A program made the translations under genes and the position numbers. Below, one piece after another: positions 8,727-17,770 of a stretch of DNA of 64,000 nucleotides. Each line of letters starts with the position of its first letter. Within the stretch, counting starts at the first letter, position 1. The notes beneath the pieces were generated by a model that did no database searches, was not told where the DNA came from, and saw only the letters and a list, made by a program, of their open reading frames with translations. The stretch covers positions 3,038,001-3,102,000 of the forward strand of contig NZ_CP026029.1 of assembly GCF_023520895.1 (NCBI RefSeq), read 5' to 3'. This stretch comes from Paenibacillus sp. PK3_47 (GTDB taxonomy: Bacteria; Bacillota; Bacilli; Paenibacillales; Paenibacillaceae).

Positions 8727-10682
8727 ATGTCCGTACAAAAAGAATCGAAAGAACCGATATTTTATGGCGACCCGCTGGCTACCGGCGGTATTTCCGTGTT
8801 TGCTCAGGAATTTGATGAACTGTTCAGCTATGAGGGCGATGATCTGGGAGTAAGGTATACTCCTTCCAGCTCCGTTTTTTGCCTGTGGGCACCCACCGCC
8901 CAGGAAGCAGAGGTTATGCTTTATGATTCCTGGCAGGATACAGCCGGAGTCGCTCTGCCTATGACCCGTGATGTCCGGGGGACCTGGAGACTGACGGCCG
9001 CCGGGGATCTTGAACATAAATTTTATACCTACCGTGTGCGCATTGGCGACCGGTGGAATGAAGCGGTAGACCCTTACGCACGTGCAGTCGGTGTGAACGG
9101 GGATAGAGGAGTCATTCTGGATCTCAGCAAGACGGACCCGGAACGCTGGAATGAAGATAAGCCGCCTCTGGCTGATGCTGTGGATGCCGTGATTTATGAA
9201 CTGCATCTGCGAGACTTGTCGGTTCATCCTGCAAGCGGTATCAAATACAAGAGCAAATATCTGGGGCTGGCAGAAGAAGGCACGCGCGGACCTGAAGGTA
9301 TTCTTACAGGCCTTGATCATATTGCGGATCTCGGAGTTACGCATGTGCAGCTGCTGCCTGTCTATGATTATGCTACAGAGAGCGTCGATGAGACGAAGCT
9401 GGATCAGCCTCACTACAATTGGGGTTACGATCCCAAAAATTATAATGCTCCTGAAGGCTCCTATGCCACTGACCCGTATAACCCTGCACTGCGTATCCGT
9501 GAGCTCAAAACCATGATCCAGAGGCTGCACGACCGCGGGCTTCGCGTCATTATGGATGTTGTATATAACCATGTGTATGACGGGTATCTCGTCAATTTCA
9601 CCAAGCTGGTTCCAGGATACTACTTGCGTTACACAAGTGACGGAAAGCTGTCGAACGGCTCCGGCTGCGGGAATGATGTGGCTACCGAACGGGCGATGAT
9701 GTCGCGTTTTATTGTGGAGTCGGTGCTGTATTGGGCCAAGGAATATCACCTTGACGGTTTCCGCTTTGACCTCATGGGATTAATGGATATTGATACGATG
9801 AATGAAGTCCGCCGCCGCCTGGATGAGCTGGATCCATCGATTATCACAATCGGCGAGGGCTGGAAGATAGCGACGGAGCTTCCGGCAGAACGGCTGGCTA
9901 CCATGGACAACGCTTCTATGCTTCCGGGGATCGGGCATTTTAATGATAAATTCCGGGATTCGGTTAAGGGCAATATTTTTGAATTTGAGGAACCGGGATT
10001 TATCGGCGGGCTGCCTGGTCTGGAGACGGTGGTGAAGTCAGGAATAGCCGGGGGTATAAAATACAGCGGGACCTCGGGATATTTTGCTGATGAGCCGCAG
10101 CAGTGTGTGAACTATGTCGAATGCCATGATAATCATACTTTGTGGGATAAAATCGTATTGTCATCCGAAGGGGAAAGCAATGAACGCCGCAAGGCCATGC
10201 ACCGCCTCGCTTCGGCTATGGTACTGACCAGCCAGGGGATTCCGTTTATCCATGCAGGGCAGGAATTTATGCGTACAAAAGACGGCACCGAGAACAGCTA
10301 TAAATCCCCTATAGAGATCAACCGGATGGACTGGGAGCGGTGTGCTGAGTATGCAGAGGATGTAGCTTATATGAAAAGGCTGATAGCCCTCCGGCGCAGC
10401 CATCCGGCTTTCCGTCTGCGCAGCGCAGAGGAGATTCGTGCAGGGCTGGTATTTGAGAAGGCGCCGGCCGGCACGGTCGCCTATACCCTGCGCAATCATG
10501 CGGGAGGCGATCCGGCAGAGCATCTGTATGTGCTGTATAACCCGCATGCTGCTGAGCTTACATTGAACCTGCCACAGCTGGGTGAATGGACCTTGGCGTT
10601 CGGTGAGGAGCTGGTGACCAAGCTCGAAGGAGACAAACTGACGGTTAAAGGCATTGGAATGGTCGTGCTGGCTGTAGAGTAG
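8727..10682 (+). CDS. pulA: Type I pullulanase
   Basis: A 651-residue GH13 enzyme that cuts alpha-1,6 branch links in pullulan and limit dextrins. An N-terminal CBM48-like beta domain (VFCLWAPTAQEAEVMLYD) precedes the TIM barrel. The family signature YNWGYDPKNYN of type I pullulanases is intact. GH13 regions seen are I (VIMDVVYNHVY), II (GFRFDLMGLMD, nucleophile Asp), III (ITIGEGW, acid Glu) and IV (NYVECHDNHTLWD). There is no signal peptide, so it acts inside the cell on imported dextrins or glycogen. The ATG at 8727 is preferred because the GAAGGAG site is about 10 bases upstream; an in-frame TTG at 8718 is too close to it. It stands alone with its own promoter. Confidence 0.95.
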   Translation: MSVQKESKEPIFYGDPLATGGISVFAQEFDELFSYEGDDLGVRYTPSSSVFCLWAPTAQEAEVMLYDSWQDTAGVALPMTRDVRGTWRLTAAGDLEHKFYTYRVRIGDRWNEAVDPYARAVGVNGDRGVILDLSKTDPERWNEDKPPLADAVDAVIYELHLRDLSVHPASGIKYKSKYLGLAEEGTRGPEGILTGLDHIADLGVTHVQLLPVYDYATESVDETKLDQPHYNWGYDPKNYNAPEGSYATDPYNPALRIRELKTMIQRLHDRGLRVIMDVVYNHVYDGYLVNFTKLVPGYYLRYTSDGKLSNGSGCGNDVATERAMMSRFIVESVLYWAKEYHLDGFRFDLMGLMDIDTMNEVRRRLDELDPSIITIGEGWKIATELPAERLATMDNASMLPGIGHFNDKFRDSVKGNIFEFEEPGFIGGLPGLETVVKSGIAGGIKYSGTSGYFADEPQQCVNYVECHDNHTLWDKIVLSSEGESNERRKAMHRLASAMVLTSQGIPFIHAGQEFMRTKDGTENSYKSPIEINRMDWERCAEYAEDVAYMKRLIALRRSHPAFRLRSAEEIRAGLVFEKAPAGTVAYTLRNHAGGDPAEHLYVLYNPHAAELTLNLPQLGEWTLAFGEELVTKLEGDKLTVKGIGMVVLAVE

Positions 10683-10780
10683 TGTTGTCATTTACCATGT
10701 ATAGAGACGAGGCTGTCCCATAAGTAGAAATTCTACTGGTAGTGACAGGCTCATTCTCTTCTCAAAAGTCTAAAATTTAA

Positions 10781-10829
10781 GCAGAGCAGCGATTCTCCTC
10801 TTATTGGAGAACCGCTGCTCTGCGTTTTT
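10781..10829 (+). terminator. Intrinsic terminator after pulA
   Basis: GCAGAGCAGCG (10781-10791) pairs with CGCTGCTCTGC (10813-10823), with an inner TTCTCC/GGAGAA stem, then G and TTTTT. The stretch 10690-11034 holds no gene; a run beginning GAGGCTGTCCC at 10710 looks like insertion-element debris but cannot be assigned. Confidence 0.85.
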
Positions 10830-11034
10830 AGTCATTTGCAGCTTGTGTCAACAGATTATGGGCGAACGAAAGCCCACCGGCCCCGAGCGTCACTTTTCAA
10901 TGCCGCGAAGCGTCGACCCAAGTGGACACGTACATCCTACTCCAAACCAAGGGGGGCGTCCCAACAGCCGGTTCACGGCTTTTCGGGCACCCTCGTTTTT
11001 GTGCTGCAGCCCAAACAGCCTAAATTTCCAGACG

Positions 11035-11092
11035 CTACTTCACCTGTCGTAGTAATTATGCTACAATGCAATTACTACGACAGGTGAAGTAG
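11035..11092. repeat. Perfect 23-bp inverted repeat
   Basis: Bases 11035-11057 are the exact reverse complement of 11070-11092, around a 12-base loop. A further CCAGA/TCTGG pair flanks it after a short bulge. There is no T-run, so it is not a normal terminator. It lies about 100 bases before the PadR gene. Confidence 0.9.
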
Positions 11093-11189
11093 TCGAAAAT
11101 CTGGAACCTTAAGCCCCTGCCGCAAGTCAATTTTTTCATAAAGCCGCTCAACAAAGACTTAGCTCACATAACTTTAAGGAGGGCAACTA

Positions 11190-11516
11190 TTGATCAGCAG
11201 TGATGTTATCCGCGGATATAACGATACGCTGATCCTCTACATGCTTCTGGATGGGGAATCCTACGGCTACGAGATATCCAAGAACATAAGGAAGCTGTCG
11301 GAGGAGAAGTACGTGATGAAAGAAACGACACTGTACTCTGCGTTCACCCGGCTGGAGAAGAACGGGTATATCGACTCTTTTTATATGGACGAAACGTTCG
11401 GGAAGAGACGGACTTACTATCGCATCACTCCGCTGGGGCTGGCTTACTACAGGGAGAAATGCGAAGAATGGAAGGTCACGCAGGAGGTCATTAACAAATT
11501 TATTAAGGAGCTGTGA
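11190..11516 (+). CDS. PadR family transcriptional regulator
   Basis: A 108-residue winged-helix regulator. DTLILYMLLDGESYGYEISKNI is the PadR N-terminal recognition region, LYSAFTRLEKNGYI the wing helix and RRTYYRITPLG the wing. These proteins bind small molecules and repress neighbouring membrane or efflux genes. The TTG start at 11190 follows AAGGAGGG at a good distance. Its stop overlaps the start of the next gene (TGATG), a typical pairing of a PadR repressor with the membrane protein it controls. The long palindrome at 11035-11092 is a possible control element. Confidence 0.9.
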   Translation: MISSDVIRGYNDTLILYMLLDGESYGYEISKNIRKLSEEKYVMKETTLYSAFTRLEKNGYIDSFYMDETFGKRRTYYRITPLGLAYYREKCEEWKVTQEVINKFIKEL

Positions 11517-12499
11517 TGAACATGGATACGATCATGGGGTACTTGAACAATATGTTTGCCTCCCTGCCCAGGACAGAGCAGACGTATAAGCTGAAGGAGG
11601 ATCTGCTCTCCGGGATGGAGGATAAGTATTATGAGCTGAAAAAGGAAGGCAGGTCAGAGAACGAAGCTGTCGGCATCGTTATTTCCGAATTCGGCAACAT
11701 CGATGAACTGATTGCGGAGCTGGGACTTGAGCAAGCCCGTGAGGAAGAATTTAATCTCCCTGTGCTGTCTGATGAAGAGGTTACGGGCTACATGGCTGCC
11801 AAAAAAAGATCCGGTCTCCTGATCGGACTCGGTGTAATGTTCTGCATCGTCGGCGTGTCCCTGCTAATCCTCATTTCCACACTTGTGGAAGAGGGGGTGC
11901 TGAGCTCCTTCGTATCGTATGATGCCGGCAACATTCTGGGCCTGATCGCCCTGTTCATCCTGCTGGTTCCGGCTATCGGGATGTTCATCTACAGCGGTAT
12001 GAAAATGGATAAATATAAATACCTGGAGAACGGTTTTCATCTGCCCTATCATTTAAAGACAATGGTGGGCCACAGGCAGTCTGCTTTTTCCGCCACCTAC
12101 AACTTGTCGCTTATCCTGGGAGTATGCCTGTGCGTGCTGTCCCCGGTGCCTGTGTTTATTACCTCTGTCTTTGGTGATCTGGCATCAACGTATGGTGTGA
12201 TCATGCTGCTGGGAATTGTCAGTGTTGCCGTGTTCCTGTTCATTTATTACGGCAGTATCCGCGACAGTTTTGCGAAGCTGCTTGAAGACTCCCGTAAAAT
12301 TAAAGCGGACAAAGAAGAGGACCGGGTCATTGGAGCCGTTGCCGCATTTATCTGGCCGCTCGCAACCGTCATTTTTCTGATCAGCGGCTTTGTGTATGGA
12401 CAGTGGCACATTAACTGGGTTGTATTTCCGGTCACGGCGCTTCTTTTCGGAATGTTCAGTGCCGTCTACAGTATCCTGAGGGGAAAAGAAGCTTCCTGA
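11516..12499 (+). CDS. Membrane protein with permease-prefix (HAAS-like) domain
   Basis: A 327-residue protein translated by coupling to the PadR gene. Residues 1-70 form a helical domain (RTEQTYKLKEDLLSGMEDKY and EAVGIVISEFGNIDELIAELG) like the HAAS or permease-prefix domains found with PadR regulators. Six or so membrane helices follow between residue 95 and the end. No transport motif is seen. The PadR-HAAS pairing is known as a regulator/sensor-type membrane unit, but the signal and any transported substrate are unknown. It ends before a 275-base gap leading to gltD. Confidence 0.82.
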   Translation: MNMDTIMGYLNNMFASLPRTEQTYKLKEDLLSGMEDKYYELKKEGRSENEAVGIVISEFGNIDELIAELGLEQAREEEFNLPVLSDEEVTGYMAAKKRSGLLIGLGVMFCIVGVSLLILISTLVEEGVLSSFVSYDAGNILGLIALFILLVPAIGMFIYSGMKMDKYKYLENGFHLPYHLKTMVGHRQSAFSATYNLSLILGVCLCVLSPVPVFITSVFGDLASTYGVIMLLGIVSVAVFLFIYYGSIRDSFAKLLEDSRKIKADKEEDRVIGAVAAFIWPLATVIFLISGFVYGQWHINWVVFPVTALLFGMFSAVYSILRGKEAS

Positions 12500-12774
12500 A
12501 TATGATCATCCCCTTCAAAAAGGTGACATTGCTCATGTCGGGCTGCCGAGGATTGATGATAATATAAAGGCATTTATTTCCCATTACAATCTGTGTGACA
12601 GGCCTGTACGGCGGAGCTTTTCGCGACGGGCTGCAGGCTGTCGCTTCGCTGCTTTACAGTAGCAGATTGATAGTCGGTGACAGAAGAGTATGTTTCTTTT
12701 TGGAGCCGAATGTGGGCAAGTATGCCGCCCCGGCGTTACCGGCGGCCAATCAGAGAGACTCGGAGGATGACAGA

Positions 12775-14259
12775 ATGGGTAAAGCAACCGGATTTTTGGA
12801 ATATCAGCGGCAGACTCCTGCGGAGTGTGGCCCTTTGGAACGGATCAGAAACTGGGATGAATTTTCAGTTCCTTTGGATGAAGAGAAACTGAAGGAGCAG
12901 GGGGCGCGCTGCATGGATTGCGGAACACCGTTCTGCCATGTAGGACGCCTGCTGTCCGGGATGGCTTCCGGCTGCCCGCTGCATAATCTCATTCCCGAAT
13001 GGAATGACATGGTTTACCGCGGCAACTGGAAAGTGGCCCTGAAGCGTCTGCACAAGACCAATAACTTTCCGGAGTTCACGGGACGCGTCTGTCCGTCACC
13101 TTGTGAAGGTGCCTGTACTGTCGGGCTGCACGGCAAGCCTGTAACCATTAAATCCATTGAGAAGTCGATTGTAGACAGAGGGTTTGCCGAAGGCTGGATT
13201 GTGCCGGAGCCGCCTTTGACCCGCACAGGCAAAACAGTGGCAGTCGTCGGCTCCGGCCCTGCGGGGCTGGCCTGTGCCGCCCAGCTTAACAAAGCAGGTC
13301 ATAATGTCACCGTCTACGAGCGGGCGGACCGGATCGGCGGTCTGCTGACCTACGGCATACCGAATATGAAGTTGGACAAACAAACGGTGCAGCGGCGGGT
13401 AGATTTGCTGGCTGCCGAAGGCATCCGCTTCGTGACCGGCACGGAAATCGGCAGGGATATCCCGGCTGCACAGCTTCAGGAAGAGCATGATGCAGTCGTG
13501 CTCTGCGGCGGATCGACTCAGGCCCGTGACCTTCCGCTGGAAGGCCGTGAACTGCAGGGGATTCACCAGGCGATGGAATTCCTTACACTGAATACCAAGA
13601 GTCTGCTCGATTCAGGATTGGCTGACGGTGAGTACATCTCCGCAGCCGGGAAGGATGTTGTTGTCATTGGAGGGGGAGACACCGGTACCGACTGTGTAGC
13701 AACCTCCATCCGCCACGGCTGCCGGAGCGTCGTTCAGCTGGAGATTATGCCAGAGGCCCCGCTCACCCGTCAGCCGGGCAACCCTTGGCCGGAATGGCCG
13801 AAGGTGCTGAAGGTTGATTACGGGCAGCAGGAAGCAGCGGCCCTGTACAAGGAAGACCCGCGCCGCTATCTCGTTTCCACCAAACGTTTTGCCGGTGATG
13901 ACGGAGGCCATGTGCAGGAGCTTCACACAGTGCGTATCGAGTGGGTACGCAATGAGCAGGGCCGGATGGTGCCTGTAGAAATTCCGGGCAGCGAAGAGGT
14001 GATCAAGGCCCAGCTGGTGCTGCTGGCCCTGGGCTTTACCGGACCGGAAGAGACTGTGCTGAACCAGCTTGGTGTAGACCGTGATGAGCGTTCCAACGCC
14101 AAGGCGGAATTCGGGCTGCAGGCCACCAATGTGAATGGCGTATTTGCCGCTGGAGACATGCGGCGCGGCCAGAGTCTAGTCGTCTGGGCAATCAATGAAG
14201 GCCGCCAGGCGGCACGTGAGGTAGATATCTTCCTGATGGGCTCCTCCAATTTGCCGTAA
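12775..14259 (+). CDS. gltD: Glutamate synthase small subunit (NADPH)
   Basis: A 494-residue subunit that passes electrons from NADPH through FAD and 4Fe-4S clusters to the large glutamate synthase subunit. Cysteine clusters CMDCGTPFC and [15 protein letters not shown] are intact, as are the FAD site [12 protein letters not shown] and the NADPH site [15 protein letters not shown]. The ATG at 12775 with CGGAGGATGA upstream is chosen; the frame is open further upstream but lacks a ribosome site. No large subunit (gltA/gltB) is adjacent, which is unusual. The gap 12500-12774 carries a GCCGCC/GGCGGC hairpin at about 12724-12748 and no recognised riboswitch. With the P-II and odh genes it belongs to the 2-oxoglutarate/glutamate branch point. 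Confidence 0.93.
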   Translation: MGKATGFLEYQRQTPAECGPLERIRNWDEFSVPLDEEKLKEQGARCMDCGTPFCHVGRLLSGMASGCPLHNLIPEWNDMVYRGNWKVALKRLHKTNNFPEFTGRVCPSPCEGACTVGLHGKPVTIKSIEKSIVDRGFAEGWIVPEPPLTRTGKTVAVVGSGPAGLACAAQLNKAGHNVTVYERADRIGGLLTYGIPNMKLDKQTVQRRVDLLAAEGIRFVTGTEIGRDIPAAQLQEEHDAVVLCGGSTQARDLPLEGRELQGIHQAMEFLTLNTKSLLDSGLADGEYISAAGKDVVVIGGGDTGTDCVATSIRHGCRSVVQLEIMPEAPLTRQPGNPWPEWPKVLKVDYGQQEAAALYKEDPRRYLVSTKRFAGDDGGHVQELHTVRIEWVRNEQGRMVPVEIPGSEEVIKAQLVLLALGFTGPEETVLNQLGVDRDERSNAKAEFGLQATNVNGVFAAGDMRRGQSLVVWAINEGRQAAREVDIFLMGSSNLP

Positions 14260-14288
14260 GCAGAAGCTGAATTCCAAAGTGTATGGAT

Positions 14289-14312
14289 GGACGCCCTCCG
14301 GGGCGTCCCTTT
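14289..14312 (+). terminator. Terminator after gltD
   Basis: GGACGCC (14289-14295) and GGCGTCC (14302-14308) form a short stem followed by CTTT. It is modest in strength. Confidence 0.6.
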
Positions 14313-14388
14313 GCGTTGCGGAGCAGGAATCATCTGATGATTACATGCTACAATGAGCATAGTAGAGGGATGAAGGAGTGAATTGATT

Positions 14389-14931
14389 ATGAAACTGATG
14401 TTTATTTCCGATATACACGGGTCTCTATACTGGCTGGAGCGCGCCCTGGACAAGGCGGAAGAGGAAGCGCCGCATACGCTTGTGATCCTAGGGGACTTTC
14501 TGTACCATGGGCCGAGAAACCCGCTGCCGGACGGCTATGACCCGCAGGGCGTTGCCGCGCGGCTGAATGCTTACGGGAAATCGCTGGTTGCCGTACGCGG
14601 CAACTGTGATGCCGAGGTAGACCAGCTGCTGCTGCAGTTCCCGATGATGGGAGACTACGTGCTGATTCTTCATGAAGGCCGGAAGATTTATGCTACCCAT
14701 GGTCATGGCTATAGCATTGACCAGCTGCCGCCGCTTGCCGAAGGAGACGTGTTTATTCAAGGCCATACCCATCTGCCTGTGGCTGACGTCAAGAATGGTA
14801 TCACTGTGCTAAATCCCGGCTCCATTGCTTTGCCCAAAGAGAACAATCCGAACTCCTACGGGGTGCTGGACCAAGGCGTATTTACAATCAAGGACTTTGA
14901 GGGGAATACGGTAACAAGCATCAGGCTGTAA
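14389..14931 (+). CDS. yfcE: YfcE-like metallophosphodiesterase
   Basis: A 180-residue calcineurin-like phosphoesterase. All five family blocks are present: FISDIHGS, GDFLYHGPRNPLP, VRGNCD, THGHGYS and GHTHLP. Escherichia coli YfcE, its best-known relative, hydrolyses phosphodiesters in a metal-dependent way; the physiological substrate is not settled. ATG 14389 is chosen because GAAGGAG lies 10 bases upstream, while an in-frame TTG at 14383 is too close. It is single and ends at a bidirectional terminator facing the quorum-sensing pair. Confidence 0.9.
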   Translation: MKLMFISDIHGSLYWLERALDKAEEEAPHTLVILGDFLYHGPRNPLPDGYDPQGVAARLNAYGKSLVAVRGNCDAEVDQLLLQFPMMGDYVLILHEGRKIYATHGHGYSIDQLPPLAEGDVFIQGHTHLPVADVKNGITVLNPGSIALPKENNPNSYGVLDQGVFTIKDFEGNTVTSIRL

Positions 14932-14943
14932 GAGCCGGCATAC

Positions 14944-14972
14944 AAAAAGAGCTGTGCCTGAAGCACAGCTCT
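14944..14972. terminator. Bidirectional terminator between yfcE and the peptide gene
   Basis: AGAGCTGTGC (14948-14957) pairs with GCACAGCTCT (14963-14972) around a five-base loop. The minus-strand T-run is the better one, so it mainly ends the peptide transcript. Confidence 0.8.
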
Positions 14973-14989
14973 TAATGAATTAACCGTTA

Positions 14990-15115
14990 TTAACTGCCCC
15001 AGCCATGGGTCAGAGGTGTTAATACGGAGTTGCTTCCGCTGATGTCTGCCGCAGGAAGAAACAGCAGGAGCGCTGCACTAACCATTAACGCGGATACAAT
15101 TATACTTCTCTTCAT
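14990..15115 (-). CDS. Secreted signalling pre-peptide, AloP/Phr-like
   Basis: A 41-residue open frame: a positively charged start (MKRSIIVSALMV), a hydrophobic stretch (SAALLLFLPAAD), then a polar tail ending in LTPLTHGWGS. This is the build of Phr, PapR and AimP-type pre-peptides, which are exported, trimmed outside the cell to 5-10 residues and re-imported. The start codon lies inside the 3' end of the upstream TPR regulator gene (38-base overlap) with GAGGTG about 11 bases before it. The overlap and shared strand argue for a receptor/peptide pair. The mature peptide is probably taken from the C-terminal end; its exact limits cannot be read. Confidence 0.8.
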   Translation of the reverse strand: MKRSIIVSALMVSAALLLFLPAADISGSNSVLTPLTHGWGS

Positions 15116-16463
15116 TGATTCTCTGCACCTCACTAATACGATTTGTATAAAGTTCGATATGCCGGGGCGATGCCGAAATCCGGTATTTCTCAAATAAAGC
15201 CACACATCTGACAATACACGAATCACTTTTGATGTTGACCGCCATGTCCAGACTTTCTAATAAATAATCGAGGCCGGTGTCCAGTCTGTTTGCTCTCAGG
15301 TGGTATACGGCTAATTCGATTGAAAAATTGGCATACCTGTCATTGGTCAGCTGAAGGTTGTATCTGCCCAAGGTGCTGTGCTGCTGCCTAAATGATATAT
15401 AAGAATGAAAACGCTCAAGTATGTCATCAACATTGAATCTGTAGCGGTTAGCCGCCTGTATGATTTTGAATAAAGCCGGAAAAATCTCATTCTCCCGTGA
15501 TTCTACGTATTGCACATACTCTGGAAGTACGTCTGCCTGCCCGTCCATAACGCGGTACAAATAGGTATTGGCAGTGGCCCATTCCTTGAACAGATCCATA
15601 ACCCGCTGTTCCTCTGCGCTGGGTCCAGCTTTGATCCAATCCATATTGGCATACAAGGACGTATAATGCAGCGCCTTGGCATAATCTCCCCGCTCATCAC
15701 TCACTCCGGCCTGAATCAGGTATGCATACAAGATATAATAAATAAGCGGCCGGACCGGTTGCTTGTACGCGGCTTTCTTCAAGTATTTATACTGCAGCCG
15801 GGCTTTGGAGCCCAGCCGCTCAGCGAGCTCCTCTGTCTTATCCCAGCGGTGCAGGGAGGCGAAGACATCGGCAAGATGCTTGAGCGCATCCAGCTGATCC
15901 GCTTCGTCCAGCCGCTCCACATAGGGCTCGAACTGATTTGCGGCATGCAGATTGGCTTCCTGGTTATCACTTAGGCCAAGGATAAACAGCCGGTATTTGC
16001 AGAGGGCCAGACGCTCAGAATGCTGAAGTCTTTCGCCTTCGGCAACACTGGCATAGATTATCGCGGCTGCAGCAAGCCTGTCCTGATGGAACAGCTCCTC
16101 GGCCATATCAAACAGAAGAGGCAGATAGATCAGATTGTCCATAATATGCTGAACCACACGTTCAAGCGAACCCAGCTTGCCCAGTTCTGCACAGCGCTTC
16201 AGCAGCGGGCTGATTCTCCGCCAATCTGCAGCAGCATTAATGATGTAATTATCTATATACAGGTCATAGAAGTATCCCTCGGTTTGCCCCATTGTCTCGG
16301 TAATCCGGTCTAACTGCTGGACTGCAATGGGACGATGGCCGTTGATTACATTACTAAGTGTGCCGGAATTCATTCCGGACAGCCCGGCGAATTTGGATAT
16401 TGTTAAAGCTTGGCCCTTGATGTAATCTTCAAGCTCTGCAATGATTGTAGGTGCGGATTCCAA
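15078..16463 (-). CDS. HTH-TPR quorum-sensing regulator, AimR/AloR-like
   Basis: A 461-residue protein with an N-terminal helix-turn-helix (TISKFAGLSGMNSGTLSNVI, about residues 20-60) and then only helical TPR-like repeats to the end. That is the RRNPP plan (Rap, NprR, PlcR, AimR), in which an imported peptide binds the TPR groove and changes DNA binding. I recall an AimR-like family (AloR) with downstream peptide genes from Paenibacillus; this pair fits it, but I could not compare sequences. TTG 16463 is preferred because AAAGGTGG lies seven bases before it; the in-frame ATG at 16481 has no ribosome site. The peptide gene at 14990-15115 overlaps its end. Confidence 0.85.
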   Translation of the reverse strand: MESAPTIIAELEDYIKGQALTISKFAGLSGMNSGTLSNVINGHRPIAVQQLDRITETMGQTEGYFYDLYIDNYIINAAADWRRISPLLKRCAELGKLGSLERVVQHIMDNLIYLPLLFDMAEELFHQDRLAAAAIIYASVAEGERLQHSERLALCKYRLFILGLSDNQEANLHAANQFEPYVERLDEADQLDALKHLADVFASLHRWDKTEELAERLGSKARLQYKYLKKAAYKQPVRPLIYYILYAYLIQAGVSDERGDYAKALHYTSLYANMDWIKAGPSAEEQRVMDLFKEWATANTYLYRVMDGQADVLPEYVQYVESRENEIFPALFKIIQAANRYRFNVDDILERFHSYISFRQQHSTLGRYNLQLTNDRYANFSIELAVYHLRANRLDTGLDYLLESLDMAVNIKSDSCIVRCVALFEKYRISASPRHIELYTNRISEVQRINEEKYNCIRVNG

Positions 16464-16697
16464 GGCATGACCACCTTTCATGCTAAAAATACTATCAATG
16501 TAATTATATACCTTTTATTATTATTCAAAATAAATCACCGGTCAATGTTATAAATAAGACATCGGTGTGAAAAATAATCTTCCGGCCATTGCCGGCTTCT
16601 GGCAATTGAGCATACCCCCATATTATTGTATGATGGGTAAGGAGCTTTTGGGGAATCCTCCGGGTTCCAAATATAAATGTGCAGAGGTAACTGACGA

Positions 16698-17729
16698 ATG
16701 TATCCTAAAGAGTTGAACTATAGAATGCCGGCGGAGTGGGACAAGCATGAGCGGACCTACATTTCCTGGCCGGTGCAGGCATCCATGGTATTCCCGGACA
16801 ATTATGAATCCGTGAGCCGCGGATATGCCGAAATTATCTCGGCCATTGCCGAGTTCGAACCGGTGACGGTCATTGTGAATCCGGAAGAGCTGGAAACGGT
16901 CCGGCAAATGAAGCTGGGAGACAATGTGACGCTGCTGCCTGTCCGGCATAATGATGCCTGGCTGCGTGATAACGGGCCGACCTTTGTTGTTGGTGAAGGC
17001 GGCGAGCTTGCGGGTGTGAACTGGAAGTTTAACGCCTGGGGCGGCAAATATGCGCCTTGGGATCTGGATGACAATGTGGCTCCGCAGATTCTGGAACAGG
17101 CCGGCATCGGGCAATTTGACGCACCGCTGGTAATGGAAGGCGGCTCCATTCATACCGATGGAGAAGGCACGCTGATTACTACAGAGGAATGCCTGCTTCA
17201 CACGAACCGCAATCCGGAGCTGAGCCGGGAAGAGATTGAAGAATATGTGCGGAAATACACAGGCGCAGAATCGATCATCTGGCTGAAGCGCGGCCTCAGC
17301 GGTGACGAAACCGACGGCCATGTTGACAATATTGCCTGTTTTGCTGCACCAGGTAAGGTTATTATACAGGTATGCGGCGATCCGCAGGACGAGAATTATG
17401 AAATTACCCGGGAAAATCTGCGTATACTTGAGAATACGGTAGATGCCAAAGGACGCAAGCTGGAGATTGTACAGATCCAGCAGCCCCCGCGTGTGGATTA
17501 TGACGGCAGCCGGCTGACACTGAGTTATTTGAACTTCTATTTCGTGAACGGCGGCATCATCCTGCCGGTGTTCGGGGGTACAGCAGCGGAGACGGACAAG
17601 CTTGCCGAGCAGACACTTGCCGGCCTGTTCCCGGACCGCAGAATCCGTACCGTGAACGGCAACGGAGTGATCGCCGAAGGCGGGAACGTGCACTGCACGA
17701 CCCAGCAGATGCCTGCGCGGAGAGCGTAA
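16698..17729 (+). CDS. aguA: Agmatine deiminase
   Basis: A 343-residue enzyme that converts agmatine to N-carbamoylputrescine and ammonia. The N-terminal MPAEWDKHERTYISWP, the VMEGGSIHTDGEGTLITTEECLL block, the DGHVDNIACF block with its catalytic His/Asp, and the C-terminal GGNVHCTTQQMP with the catalytic Cys are all present. Length matches the bacterial family, though the tail is short. It is followed 41 bases later by the gene for the next step, so the two form a two-gene arginine-decarboxylase-dependent putrescine pathway. Confidence 0.95.
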   Translation: MYPKELNYRMPAEWDKHERTYISWPVQASMVFPDNYESVSRGYAEIISAIAEFEPVTVIVNPEELETVRQMKLGDNVTLLPVRHNDAWLRDNGPTFVVGEGGELAGVNWKFNAWGGKYAPWDLDDNVAPQILEQAGIGQFDAPLVMEGGSIHTDGEGTLITTEECLLHTNRNPELSREEIEEYVRKYTGAESIIWLKRGLSGDETDGHVDNIACFAAPGKVIIQVCGDPQDENYEITRENLRILENTVDAKGRKLEIVQIQQPPRVDYDGSRLTLSYLNFYFVNGGIILPVFGGTAAETDKLAEQTLAGLFPDRRIRTVNGNGVIAEGGNVHCTTQQMPARRA

Positions 17730-17770
17730 GAAGACGGCAATCCGGACAATTATTTGCAAGGAGGACAACC

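Noticed and set aside
10710-10760. Possible insertion-sequence end (GAGGCTGTCCC)
   Set aside because: There is no matching inverted end, target duplication or transposase nearby.
10804-11087. Two overlapping frames before the PadR gene
   Set aside because: They run through a terminator and a perfect palindrome and lack starts with ribosome sites.
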